This document shows, piece after piece, positions 34,908-43,187 of a stretch of DNA of 64,000 bases. The notes beneath the pieces were generated by a model. It ran no database searches. It was not told where the DNA came from and worked only from the letters and a program-made list of their open reading frames with translations. The stretch is from Allostella vacuolata (GTDB taxonomy: Bacteria; Pseudomonadota; Alphaproteobacteria; ATCC43930; Allostellaceae). The translations under genes and the position numbers were made by a program. Each line of letters starts with the position of its first letter. Within the stretch, counting starts at the first letter, position 1. The stretch is from contig AP019702.1 of assembly GCA_006739055.1 (NCBI GenBank), positions 5,295,388 to 5,359,387 of the forward strand, written 5' to 3'.

Positions 34908-36004
34908 GCCCGGTCCTCCGGAAGATAGTCGTCGTCGAGCAACTGCGGGATCGTGTAGGGACACTGTGCCGGAAAGTCGGTGGCCGACCGGCCCGTCTGC
35001 ACAGTGGCCAGTCGCTTGGCCCGCTCAAACTCTTCTTGGATCATTTCCGGGATTTCTCGGGCCATGCTCGGGCTTTCCTGAATGAGATCCTTGATTTCCT
35101 CGCGTGCGTTGATGATCGAAGAGAGCCAGCTGCGAGTTCGGCGTTCGGGTTGGATCTGGTACTTCAGCAGATGGACCAGAAGATTCCGGAGGTGGCTTGC
35201 CACCGCCCGCCGATCGCGTCTGCCCATGCTTTCGATCTCTTCGGCGAGATTGTGGAAATCCAATGCATTGGTGCGGTTCTCGCGCAGGGCTCGCGCCTGC
35301 GCCCTGCACCAGGCCGAAAAATCGATCAGGTAGTCTTCCGACAGGTCGACAACCTCCGGCATCGAGCCAAGAAGGTCGATGGTGAGCTCCTCGCCAAGGA
35401 TCAGGTGAATTGCCGAGAAGCCAGATTCTCGACCAGCAAGACGATGCCGGAGAAGTCGTCGGACCGCATCGTGCTCACGATCGATAAAGATCCCGCCCTC
35501 AGAGGTTTCGTAGATCAACAAATCGCAGGTCGGAACGATCGCGCGATAGCGCTCGAACTTGCCTGACTTCCGATCAATCGCCGCGATGATGTCGTCAACG
35601 ACCATCCGAAGGGGCTGATCGTCCACGTACCCGTCCTCGGACGGGTAGAGGTCTACGTCATTACCGGTCGCGGCTGACCAGCTGTTCCAGGCATGCCAAT
35701 CGCGAGAACCCGCGGAAGTCACTTCCACACCATGCGATCGCGCGCCCTCCAGCCGCCATATGAAATCGGGCCCAACGGCCGACGTGCCCGCGCCCAGCAC
35801 GGTCATCGGCATGGGCAGGCGACCACTGCGCGCCAACCCGACCAGCAGCCGGCGCAAGCAGAAATCCTCCCTGGCCTGCTGCGGTCGGCCAGTGGCCGGC
35901 ACGAACTGGCCAAGCACGCCGATCGCGTCCTCGATGCGATCCGACTTACGAAATCGCAGACGCTCCTGATACCCTTCGACCGTCGCGGGCGAAGCGAGGG
36001 CCAT
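34904..36004 (-). CDS. DUF29 fusion protein lodged between gltD and gltB
   Basis: A 366-residue protein. Residues about 222-366 are a clear DUF29 domain ('FSAWCRAQARALRENRTNALDF', 'NLAEEIESMGRRDRRAVASHL', 'YQIQPERRTRSW', 'CPYTIPQLLDDDYLPE'). The first 220 residues are unrecognised. They hold 'GPDFIW' at 78-83 and 'GVEVTSAG' at 92-99, spaced like a PD-(D/E)xK nuclease core but with Thr instead of Lys. A strong ribosome site (ACAGGAGGT) precedes the ATG. The stop overlaps the gltB start (ATGA). Its base composition is lower in GC than its flanks: 35401-35460 is 55 percent GC against 75 percent at 34801-34860. This suggests acquisition followed by full integration into the operon. Function unknown. 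Confidence 0.85.
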   Translation of the reverse strand: MALASPATVEGYQERLRFRKSDRIEDAIGVLGQFVPATGRPQQAREDFCLRRLLVGLARSGRLPMPMTVLGAGTSAVGPDFIWRLEGARSHGVEVTSAGSRDWHAWNSWSAATGNDVDLYPSEDGYVDDQPLRMVVDDIIAAIDRKSGKFERYRAIVPTCDLLIYETSEGGIFIDREHDAVRRLLRHRLAGRESGFSAIHLILGEELTIDLLGSMPEVVDLSEDYLIDFSAWCRAQARALRENRTNALDFHNLAEEIESMGRRDRRAVASHLRNLLVHLLKYQIQPERRTRSWLSSIINAREEIKDLIQESPSMAREIPEMIQEEFERAKRLATVQTGRSATDFPAQCPYTIPQLLDDDYLPEDRA

Positions 36005-36016
36005 CGGTACCTCCTG

Positions 36017-37456
36017 TCAGGATGCCTGGGCCAGGGCCAGCCCGGCCTTGGCCCGCAGGTAGCGGTGCATCTGGTCGGCCGCGTCGCGGCCGTCGCGGAT
36101 CGCCCAGACGACGAGGGAGGCGCCGCGGACGATGTCGCCGGCGGCGAATACCCCGTCCAGGCTGGTCATCATCGTGCGGTGGTCGACCTTGACCGTGCCC
36201 CAGCGGGTCACCGCCAGCTCGGGCGCGCCGAACATGGCCGGCATGTCCTCGGGGTCGAAGCCGAGCGCCTTGATGACGAGGTCGGCCTTGAGCGTGAAGG
36301 ACGAGCCGTCGATCGCCTGGGGGGTCTGGCGGCCGGTCGAATCCGGCATGCCGAGATGGATGCGGTGGGCCCGCACGCCCTTGACCGCGGCAGCGCCGGT
36401 GAAGGCGTCGGGAGCCGCCTGCCAGACGAACTCCACGCCCTCCTCTTCGGCATGGTTCACCTCGCGCTGCGAGCCCGGCATGTTGCGCCGGTCGCGGCGG
36501 TAGAGGCACTTGACCGACTTCGCGCCCTGGCGCACGGCCGTGCGCACGCAGTCCATCGCCGTGTCGCCGCCGCCGACGACGACGACATGCTTGCCGGCCG
36601 CATCCAGCGATCCGTCGTCGAAGGCCGGCACGGCATCCCCGAAGCCCTTGCGGTTGCTGGCGGTCAGGTAGTCGAGCGCCGCCACCACGCCGGGCAGGCC
36701 GACGCCCGGCATCTGCATGTCGCGCGCCCTGTAGACGCCGGTCGCGATCAGCACCGCATCGTGGCGGGCGCGAAGGTCGGACATGGCCAGGTCGCGCCCG
36801 ATCTCGACCCCCAGGTGGAAGCGCACGCCCGCCGCCTCCAGCAGCGCCGCGCGCCGGGTGACGATGTGCTTCTCGAGCTTGAAGCCGGGAATGCCGTAGA
36901 CGAGCAGGCCGCCCGCGCGATCGTAGCGGTCATAGACATGCACCTGGTAGCCGCGCCGCCGCAGCAGGTCGGCCGCGGCCAGCCCGCCCGGGCCGGCGCC
37001 GACGATGGCGACCGACTGCGCCAGCTCGCGCCGCGGTGCGCCCGGGCGCACCCAGCCGCGCTCGAAAGCGGTGTCCGTGATGTACTTCTCGACCGAGCCG
37101 ATGGTGACGGACTCGAACCCCTTCTCGATGACGCAGTTGCCCTCGCACAGGCGATCCTGGGGGCAGATGCGGCCGCAGATCTCGGGAAAGGTGTTGGTCG
37201 CGCTGGAGACCTCGTAGGCCTCCTCCAGCCGGCCTTCGGCGGTCAGCTTCAGCCAGTCCGGGATGTTGTTCTGCAGCGGGCAGTGGATCTGGCAATAGGG
37301 GATGCCGCACTGCGAGCAGCGGCTCGCCTGCACCTGCGCGCGATCGGCCGCATACTGCGCATAGATCTCGTCGAAATCCCGGCGGCGCCCGTCGGCCGGA
37401 CGCTTGGCCGGCATTTCCTTGGCAACCGACACGAACCGCAGCAGCTTTTCCGCCAT
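36017..37456 (-). CDS. gltD: glutamate synthase (NADPH) small subunit
   Basis: The 479-residue FAD- and iron-sulphur-containing subunit passes electrons from NADPH to GltB. N-terminal cysteine motifs 'CSQCGIPYCQIHCPLQ' and 'CGRICPQDRLCEGNCV' bind two [4Fe-4S] clusters. The FAD site is 'VAIVGAGPGGLAAADLLRRRG' and the NADPH site is 'VVVVGGGDTAMDCVRTA'. The start at 37456 follows GGGGAGGGGCCT. It is the first gene of the glt unit, separated from gltB by the DUF29 gene rather than adjacent to it. Confidence 0.97.
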   Translation of the reverse strand: MAEKLLRFVSVAKEMPAKRPADGRRRDFDEIYAQYAADRAQVQASRCSQCGIPYCQIHCPLQNNIPDWLKLTAEGRLEEAYEVSSATNTFPEICGRICPQDRLCEGNCVIEKGFESVTIGSVEKYITDTAFERGWVRPGAPRRELAQSVAIVGAGPGGLAAADLLRRRGYQVHVYDRYDRAGGLLVYGIPGFKLEKHIVTRRAALLEAAGVRFHLGVEIGRDLAMSDLRARHDAVLIATGVYRARDMQMPGVGLPGVVAALDYLTASNRKGFGDAVPAFDDGSLDAAGKHVVVVGGGDTAMDCVRTAVRQGAKSVKCLYRRDRRNMPGSQREVNHAEEEGVEFVWQAAPDAFTGAAAVKGVRAHRIHLGMPDSTGRQTPQAIDGSSFTLKADLVIKALGFDPEDMPAMFGAPELAVTRWGTVKVDHRTMMTSLDGVFAAGDIVRGASLVVWAIRDGRDAADQMHRYLRAKAGLALAQAS

Positions 37457-37670
37457 AGGCCCCTCCCCAGATCGAGGCACAGCTGCCCGACAGGGGCAGG
37501 ACGCCCTCTCTTACGGCAAGCTTTGGAGGAGCGCGAGCGAAAAAAGCGCACCATGGTCAATGAACGTGACCTTTATTGCCTAGATATTCAGCAAATGGCC
37601 CTGCCGCGCCCTACAGTCTCAAGCACAAACCCCATATTGGTACCATATCGGTACAATTTGCCAAAATCCG
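37457..37670. other. gltD upstream region (no gene), AT-rich for this genome
   Basis: This 214-base gap has a visibly lower GC content than the surroundings around 37540-37670. It contains TTGGTACC and CGGTACAA, two GGTAC elements 11 bases apart near 37637-37655, plus a run of A/T at about 37540-37575. It must hold the gltD promoter. I could not settle on one -35/-10 pair, nor find a convincing sigma-54 (GG-N10-GC with TGGCAC) element. Confidence 0.4.
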
Positions 37671-38609
37671 TCAGCGATAGTTGCGCTGCGGGAAGAGGTT
37701 CCCCTTGCGGTAGCGGTCCAGGTAGGTGGGCAGCACCACCTCGGCCGAGGTCGGCTGCACCCCCAGCTCCTCCAGCCCCGGCCCGTCGCCCACGACGTTG
37801 TCGCGCTCCAGCATCCGCACCTGATCGCGGGTGAGCGGCGGCACGGGCAGCTTCTCCAGGAACCAGGCCTTGGCGCGGGCCAGGCCGAACGGCACCGGCA
37901 CCAGGCAGCGACGGCGGCCGATCTGCCGCAGCATCAGCCGCATCAGGTCGGCGAAGCTGTAGACCGTGGGGCCGCCCAACTCGTAGGTGCGGCCGGCGGT
38001 GGCGGGATCGGCCAGGGCGTGGGCGACCGCCTCGGCCACGTCGCCGACATAGACCGGCTGGAACTTCGTCTGCCCGCCGCCGATCAGCGGCAGGGCCGGC
38101 AGCAGCTTCGCCATCGCCGCGAAGCGGTTGAAGAAATCGTCCTCGGGCCCGAACACGATGCTGGGGCGCAGGATCGTCGCCTCTGGGAATGCCGCGCGCA
38201 CGGCCTCCTCCGCCTGCCCCTTGGTCCGGCCATAGTCCGACGGCGAGGCCGGATCGGCACCGATCGCGGACACGTGCACGAAGCGCCGGACCCCCGCCGC
38301 CTTGGCGAGGCGGGCGATCCGCTCGGCCCCGCCGCGATGCACGGCATCGAAGCTCTGCCGGCCATGCTCGTAGAGGATCCCGACCAGGTTCACGACCACG
38401 TCGCTGCCGGCGACCGCCGCCGCGACCGCTGCCTCGTCGGTGACCGGCGCCCGCACCGGGGTCACCTGGCCGACATTGCCCATCGGCTTCAGGAACAGGG
38501 CCGCGTCCGGATGCCGCACCGCGGCCACCACCTGCACGCCATCCGCTGCCAAGCGACGCACGACATAGCGCCCGATGAAGCCCGACGCGCCGAAGACTGT
38601 GGCTCGCAT
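37671..38609 (-). CDS. NDUFA9-like NAD(P)-binding protein (complex I-associated SDR family)
   Basis: A 312-residue atypical SDR beginning 'MRATVFGASGFIGRYVVRRLAADG', an excellent Rossmann motif. It continues 'FVHVSAIGADPASPSDYGRTKGQAEEAVR' (Tyr-x-x-x-Lys) and 'FQPVYVGDVAEAVAHAL', the pattern of bacterial homologues of mitochondrial complex I subunit NDUFA9. In bacteria the role is not settled. Proposed functions include quinone-related or structural roles. It is divergent from tRNA-Leu and upstream of gltD on the same strand. Confidence 0.9.
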   Translation of the reverse strand: MRATVFGASGFIGRYVVRRLAADGVQVVAAVRHPDAALFLKPMGNVGQVTPVRAPVTDEAAVAAAVAGSDVVVNLVGILYEHGRQSFDAVHRGGAERIARLAKAAGVRRFVHVSAIGADPASPSDYGRTKGQAEEAVRAAFPEATILRPSIVFGPEDDFFNRFAAMAKLLPALPLIGGGQTKFQPVYVGDVAEAVAHALADPATAGRTYELGGPTVYSFADLMRLMLRQIGRRRCLVPVPFGLARAKAWFLEKLPVPPLTRDQVRMLERDNVVGDGPGLEELGVQPTSAEVVLPTYLDRYRKGNLFPQRNYR

Positions 38610-38792
38610 CTACCGTCCCTTTCGACCCTCGCGTCCCGCAGGACGCCCCATTTCCCCGCTTATATATCCCACGGGGCGGCCCGCACCACCCGATCGGGCG
38701 GCCGGTGGCTGCAGGGACCGCGCCGGATCGCCGCATGGGTCGCCGGGCCCGTGGAGCCGGGCCCGTGGAGGACGACGGCCGAAAGAGGATGA

Positions 38793-38822
38793 TTGACACC
38801 ACCCCGTCATCGGCGGTAACCA
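38793..38822 (+). promoter_or_regulatory. possible promoter of tRNA-Leu
   Basis: A perfect TTGACA at 38793-38798 is followed 18 bases later by TAACCA (38817-38822). A start near 38829 would leave a short 5' leader before the tRNA at 38837. The -10 element is a poor match, so confidence is modest. Confidence 0.4.
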
Positions 38823-38836
38823 CTCCGCCGCCCCGA

Positions 38837-38923
38837 GCCCAGGTGGCGGAATTGGTAGACGCGCAGGTTTCAGGTACCTGTGACCGAAAGGTCGTGGAAG
38901 TTCGAGTCTTCTCCTGGGCACCA
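38837..38923 (+). tRNA. tRNA-Leu (anticodon CAG)
   Basis: An 87-base class II tRNA with acceptor GCCCAGG/CCTGGGC and D-loop AATTGGTAGAC. The anticodon stem CAGGT/ACCTG flanks loop TTCAGGT (anticodon CAG, decoding CTG). It has a long variable arm (GACCGAAAGGTC), T-loop TTCGAGT and an encoded CCA. CTG is the dominant leucine codon in this genome. Confidence 0.97.
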
Positions 38924-38985
38924 TTCCCCCGCAACTCCGTGCGGGGGCGCCGCGGCTTCCTCCATTCATCGACAGGAGCAGGCCG

Positions 38986-39597
38986 GTGACGATCACCCTT
39001 CATCGCGGCGACCTGCCCTCCGGTATCGACTTCGGCACCTGCGTCGCCATCGACACCGAGACGATGGGCCTCAACCCGCATCGCGACCGGCTCTGCCTCG
39101 TGCAGCTCTCGGCCGGCGACGGGTCCGCCCATCTGGTCCAGCTGCCCAAGGGCGAGTACGCCGCCCCGAACCTGAAGGCGCTGCTGGGCGACCGCGGCGT
39201 CACCAAGCTGTTCCATTTCGCCCGGTTCGACGTGGCGGCCCTGCACCGCTACCTGGGCGTGGTCGCGGCCCCCGTCTACTGCACCAAGATCGCCTCGCGC
39301 CTGACCCGGACCTTCACCGACCGGCACGGGCTGAAGGATCTCTGCCGCGAGATGCTGGGCGTCGACCTGTCCAAGCAGCAGCAGTCTTCGGACTGGGGGG
39401 CGGCGCGGCTGACCGACGAGCAGCAGCGCTACGCCGCCTCGGACGTGCTGCATCTGCACGCGCTGAAGGCGCGCTTCGACGAGATGCTGGCGCGCGAGGG
39501 GCGGACCGAACTCGCGGCCGCCTGCTTCCGTTTCCTGCCCACGCGCGCACTGCTCGACCTGGCCGGCTGGAGCGAGGAAGACATCTTCGCCCACTGA
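38986..39597 (+). CDS. rnd: RNase D-like 3'-5' exonuclease
   Basis: A 203-residue DEDD-family exonuclease consisting of the catalytic domain alone. Motifs are Exo I 'CVAIDTETMGLNP', Exo II 'LFHFARFDVAALHRYL' and Exo III 'YAASDVLHLHALKARF' (tyrosine-type, DEDDy). The HRDC domains of full-length RNase D are absent, as in the short alphaproteobacterial form that lies before kdsD. It probably trims tRNA or other RNA 3' ends. It starts after AGGAGCAGGCCGGTG-like sequence and 62 bases beyond tRNA-Leu. Confidence 0.9.
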   Translation: MTITLHRGDLPSGIDFGTCVAIDTETMGLNPHRDRLCLVQLSAGDGSAHLVQLPKGEYAAPNLKALLGDRGVTKLFHFARFDVAALHRYLGVVAAPVYCTKIASRLTRTFTDRHGLKDLCREMLGVDLSKQQQSSDWGAARLTDEQQRYAASDVLHLHALKARFDEMLAREGRTELAAACFRFLPTRALLDLAGWSEEDIFAH

Positions 39598-39637
39598 CGG
39601 TTGCGGGTCGACCGCGCTCCTGCCGCGAGCGGTCGCG

Positions 39638-39666
39638 TTGACCTTTGCGGGGGTGGAGCGCATATT
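39638..39666 (+). promoter_or_regulatory. sigma-70-type promoter for the kdsD-lpt operon
   Basis: TTGACC (39638-39643) and CATATT (39661-39666) are separated by exactly 17 bases. They lie in the gap between the RNase D-like gene and kdsD. The spacing is ideal and both hexamers are close to consensus. Transcription would begin near 39673, about 75 bases before the kdsD start. Confidence 0.6.
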
Positions 39667-39746
39667 TCGCAAAGCAGCATGACAGACGCTACTTTGCTGA
39701 ATTTCGGCCGCTTTCCGGCGGCCCCCACGCTGGCAATCGGACGATC

Positions 39747-40730
39747 GTGACCGCTCTCGCCGAGAAACACGCCCCTTCTGCCGACCTGCAATCGGCCAGG
39801 CGAACCTTGCGCCTGGAGATTGCCGGGATCGAGGCGCTGTCGGCCGGGCTGGGCGATGCGTTCGTGGCTGCGCTCGACGTGTTCGCGGCCGTGCGGGGCC
39901 GGACGGTCGTGACCGGCATGGGCAAGAGCGGCCACGTCGCCCGCAAGATCGCCGCCACGCTGGCGTCCACCGGCACGCCGGCCCTGTTCATCCACCCGGC
40001 CGAGGCGAGCCACGGCGACCTCGGCATGATCGCCCAGGGCGATGCGGTGCTGGCCCTCTCCAATTCCGGCGAGACCGCGGAGCTCGCGGACATCGTCGCC
40101 TATGCCCGCCGCTTCGCGATCCCGCTGGTGGCGATGACCCGTCGGCGCCGCAGCACCCTGGCCGACGCCGCCGACGTGGCGCTGATCCTGCCCGACGTCG
40201 AGGAGGCCTGCCCGCTCGGCCTCGCGCCCACCACCTCCACGACCCAGATGCTGGCGCTGGGCGACGCCATCGCCGTCGCCCTGCTGGAACGGCAGGGCTT
40301 CTCCGATGCAGACTTCCGGGTTCTCCATCCGGGCGGCAAGCTGGGCCGGCGCCTGATGCGCGTCGGCGACCTGATGCATCGCGACGAGGCGGTCCCGCTT
40401 TGCGGGCCGGACATGGTGATGGCCGACGCGGTGCTGGAGATGACGGCCAAGACCTTCGGCGTGGTGGGCGTGGTCGATGCCGGCGGACGGCTCGTGGGCG
40501 TGATCACCGACGGCGACCTGCGCCGCAACATGGGACCCGACTTCCTGACCCGGCCGGCCGGCCAGGTCATGACCCGCACGCCGCGCACGACCGGCGCCGA
40601 GACGCTGGCCGCCGAAGCGCTGGGCGTCATGAACACCAGCAAGATCCACTGCCTGTTCGTGGTCGATGGCGACCGCCGGCCGGTCGGCATCCTGCGCATC
40701 CACGACATCCTGCGGGCCGGGGTGGCCTGA
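39747..40730 (+). CDS. kdsD: arabinose-5-phosphate isomerase (KpsF/GutQ family)
   Basis: The 327-residue enzyme interconverts ribulose-5-phosphate and arabinose-5-phosphate, the first step of Kdo synthesis for lipopolysaccharide. An SIS domain (about residues 40-180) has 'VVTGMGKSGHVARKIAATL', 'GTPALFIHPAEASHGDLGMI' and 'LALSNSGETAEL'. Two CBS domains follow (about 205-327; 'VGDLMHRDEAVPL', 'GRLVGVITDGDLRRNM', 'IHCLFVVDGDRRPVGILRIHDI'). The start is taken as GTG at 39747, where family similarity begins. The frame continues upstream through the predicted promoter and is not conserved there. Confidence 0.95.
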   Translation: MTALAEKHAPSADLQSARRTLRLEIAGIEALSAGLGDAFVAALDVFAAVRGRTVVTGMGKSGHVARKIAATLASTGTPALFIHPAEASHGDLGMIAQGDAVLALSNSGETAELADIVAYARRFAIPLVAMTRRRRSTLADAADVALILPDVEEACPLGLAPTTSTTQMLALGDAIAVALLERQGFSDADFRVLHPGGKLGRRLMRVGDLMHRDEAVPLCGPDMVMADAVLEMTAKTFGVVGVVDAGGRLVGVITDGDLRRNMGPDFLTRPAGQVMTRTPRTTGAETLAAEALGVMNTSKIHCLFVVDGDRRPVGILRIHDILRAGVA

Positions 40731-40735
40731 CCTCC

Positions 40736-41449
40736 ATGGACCCCGTCGCCTCGACGCCGCGCCCGGCCGCCGCCGCCCATGTCCCGCCCCCCAGGGCGGC
40801 GCCGGCGGCGCGCAACCTCGCCTGGTCGCCGGCCCAGCCGCGGCGCCATGACCTGCGCTACAGCCGCCTCGTCTCGCTGCTGCGCTACCTGCTGCCGATC
40901 CTGGCGGTGGCCCTGCTGGCCCTGGTGGCCATCTGGCCGCAGATCCATCGCGGCGTGGAAGGCTTCCGGCTGCAGAGCATGCGGCTCGATCCCGACGAGG
41001 TGTCGACGCTGCGCATGACCAACGCCCGCTACCAGGGCGTGGACGAGCGCAACCGCCCCTATGTGCTGACCGCGGAAGGGGCGGTGCAGAATCCTCGGGA
41101 CAAGAACTTCGTCGCCCTGGAGGCGCCGCGCGCCGACCTCAAGCTCGAGAACGGAACCGGCGTGTCGATAGCGGCGGAATCCGGCGTATACAATGGGGCG
41201 GCCAAGATGCTCGACCTGATGGGCGCGGTGCGCGTCCGGCGCGATGACGGCTATGTCTTCGAGACCGAGGTGGCGCGCATCGACCTCAAGACCGGGCAGG
41301 TCGAGGGGCACGACCCGGTGCGCGGCCATGGCCCCGGCGGCACCATCGAGGCGGAGGGTTTCCGCGTTCTGCAGAAGGGCGAGGTGGTGGAATTCCAAGG
41401 CAAGTCGCGTCTGCTGCTGCCCCGGAACGCGGTGGTACCCAAGCCATGA
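40736..41449 (+). CDS. lptC: LPS export ABC transporter periplasmic protein LptC
   Basis: A 237-residue bitopic protein. A cytoplasmic proline-rich N terminus precedes one membrane helix (about residues 49-68, 'LLRYLLPILAVALLALVAIW'). A periplasmic beta-jellyroll follows, including 'MTNARYQGVDERNRPYVLTAEGA' and 'GVYNGAAKMLDLMGAVRVRRDDG'. LptC links the LptB2FG transporter to LptA in LPS transport. It starts 5 bases after kdsD and overlaps lptA by four bases (ATGA). Confidence 0.92.
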   Translation: MDPVASTPRPAAAAHVPPPRAAPAARNLAWSPAQPRRHDLRYSRLVSLLRYLLPILAVALLALVAIWPQIHRGVEGFRLQSMRLDPDEVSTLRMTNARYQGVDERNRPYVLTAEGAVQNPRDKNFVALEAPRADLKLENGTGVSIAAESGVYNGAAKMLDLMGAVRVRRDDGYVFETEVARIDLKTGQVEGHDPVRGHGPGGTIEAEGFRVLQKGEVVEFQGKSRLLLPRNAVVPKP

Positions 41450-42414
41450 GCCGTCGGACCCCGTCCCTCGCGGCAGCCGCGCTCGTCGCGACCCTGGCGC
41501 TCCTGGCCCCGCCCGCGGTCGCGCAGATGGGCATGTTCGGCGGCGACGGCGGCGACAAGCCGGTCGAGATCCTCGCCGACGAGGGCATCGAGTGGCAGCA
41601 GAACACCAAGGCCTACATCGCCCGCGGCAACGCGAAGGCGATCCGTGGCGATACCACGGTCGCGGCCGACACGCTGACCGCCTATTACCGCGAGAACGCC
41701 ACCGGCGGGACCGAGATCTTCCGCGTCGTCGCCGACGGGAAGGTGCGGATCACGTCCGCCCAGGGCGCGGTGCAGGGCGACCGCGGCGTCTATGAGGTCG
41801 ACCGTGCGGTCTTCGTCATGACCGGTGGCGACATCCGCCTGACCTCCGGCACCGATGTGGTCACGGCGCGCGACAGCCTGGAATTCTGGGAGCAGCGCCA
41901 GCTCGCGGTCGCCCGCGGCGCGGCCTCGGCGGCGCGCGCCGACAAGCGCATCCAGGCCGACACCCTGACCGCGACCCTGGGCGATGGCCCGAAGGGCGGC
42001 CGCGAGGTGCGCCGGGTCGATGCGTTCGGCAACGTCAACGTCGCCACGGCGTCGGAGAATGCCCGCGCCGAAACCGGCGTCTACAACCTGGAGCGCGGCA
42101 TCGCCACGCTGCGCGGCAAGGTGCGCATCACCCGCGGCCAGAACCAGCTGAACGGCGAGTATGCCGTGGTCGACCTCAACAGCGGCGTCAGCCGGATGCT
42201 GCCGGCACCATCCCAGGATGGGCAGCCCAGCCGCGTGACCGGGCTTTTCGTGCCGAACCGCGAAGGCGCGGCCGCGCCGGCCGGAGCGCCCGCCAGCGGG
42301 GCCGCCCCGGCAGCCGGCACGCCGGCGCCGGGCGCTGCGGCCGCGCCGATCCTGCCCGCGCGCAAGCCGAACGCGCCCGCCGCCAACGCCCCGCCGGCAA
42401 AGGCCCGGCCATGA
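41446..42414 (+). CDS. lptA: LPS transport periplasmic protein LptA (OstA-like)
   Basis: A 322-residue periplasmic protein with a signal peptide ('[20 protein letters not shown]', cleavage near residue 26). The beta-jellyroll repeat pattern is clear: '[20 protein letters not shown]', '[17 protein letters not shown]', '[18 protein letters not shown]'. The C-terminal 60 residues are Ala/Pro-rich low-complexity sequence, which makes it longer than enterobacterial LptA. It bridges the periplasm for LPS transport. It is in the lptC-lptA-lptB overlap series. Confidence 0.93.
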   Translation: MSRRTPSLAAAALVATLALLAPPAVAQMGMFGGDGGDKPVEILADEGIEWQQNTKAYIARGNAKAIRGDTTVAADTLTAYYRENATGGTEIFRVVADGKVRITSAQGAVQGDRGVYEVDRAVFVMTGGDIRLTSGTDVVTARDSLEFWEQRQLAVARGAASAARADKRIQADTLTATLGDGPKGGREVRRVDAFGNVNVATASENARAETGVYNLERGIATLRGKVRITRGQNQLNGEYAVVDLNSGVSRMLPAPSQDGQPSRVTGLFVPNREGAAAPAGAPASGAAPAAGTPAPGAAAAPILPARKPNAPAANAPPAKARP

Positions 42415-43187
42415 CCCCCGCCCGCGCGCCCGCCGAGCGCGAGAACCTGCGGCTGGTCGCCGACAACCCGGGCCTGCTCGCCCGCAATCTCGGCAAGCAG
42501 TTCAAGAAGCGCCCCGTCCTGCGCGACGTCAGCATCGCGGTCCGGCGCGGCGAGGCGGTGGGGCTGCTGGGGCCGAACGGCGCCGGCAAGACCACCTGCT
42601 TCTACATCATCACCGGCCTGATCGCGCCCGACGTCGGCACCATCACGCTGGACGGGCAGGACATCACCGACCTGCCCATGTACCGCCGCGCCCGGCTCGG
42701 CATCGGCTACCTGCCCCAGGAAGCGTCGATCTTCCGCGGCCTGACGGTCGAGCAGAACATCCGCGCCGTGCTGGAAGTGGCCGAACCCGTGCGCGACGCG
42801 CGCGAGGCGATGCTGGACGAGCTGCTGGCCGAGTTCTCCATCACCCACCTGCGGCGCGCGCCGGCCCTGGCACTGTCCGGCGGCGAGCGCCGGCGCGTCG
42901 AGATCGCCCGGGCGCTGGCGACCCGGCCGCACTTCATCCTGCTCGACGAACCGCTGGCCGGCATCGATCCGATCGCGCTGGGCGACATCCGCGCCCTGGT
43001 ATCGCACCTGAAGGATCGCGGCATCGGCGTGCTCATCACCGACCACAATGTGCGCGAGACGCTGGAGATCGTCGATCGCGCCTACATTCTCCATGAGGGC
43101 CGCGTCCTCATGGAAGGGCCACCCTCCGCCATCGTCGCCCATGCCGATGTCCGACGGGTGTACCTCGGAGAACGGTTCAGCCTCTAG
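42411..43187 (+). CDS. lptB: LPS export ABC transporter ATP-binding protein
   Basis: The 258-residue ATPase powers LPS extraction from the inner membrane. Walker A is '[19 protein letters not shown]', the Q-loop is in '[13 protein letters not shown]', and the signature '[20 protein letters not shown]' is followed by Walker B '[16 protein letters not shown]' and '[18 protein letters not shown]'. '[11 protein letters not shown]' and 'GIDPIAL' are typical of LptB rather than LivG/LivF. It overlaps lptA by four bases and rpoN by one (TAGTG). Confidence 0.97.
   Translation: MTPARAPAERENLRLVADNPGLLARNLGKQFKKRPVLRDVSIAVRRGEAVGLLGPNGAGKTTCFYIITGLIAPDVGTITLDGQDITDLPMYRRARLGIGYLPQEASIFRGLTVEQNIRAVLEVAEPVRDAREAMLDELLAEFSITHLRRAPALALSGGERRRVEIARALATRPHFILLDEPLAGIDPIALGDIRALVSHLKDRGIGVLITDHNVRETLEIVDRAYILHEGRVLMEGPPSAIVAHADVRRVYLGERFSL

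Noticed and set aside
34904-36010. Mobile element ends around the DUF29 gene
   Set aside because: I looked for terminal inverted repeats, target duplications and transposase or integrase sequence and saw none. The overlap with gltB argues for long-term integration.
37637-37660. NtcA-type site (GTA-N8-TAC) upstream of gltD
   Set aside because: The spacing between the two elements is nine, not eight, and NtcA belongs to cyanobacteria.
39645-39746. Upstream extension of kdsD from TTG at 39645
   Set aside because: The extension runs through a good promoter and is not similar to the family; the conserved protein begins near the GTG at 39747.
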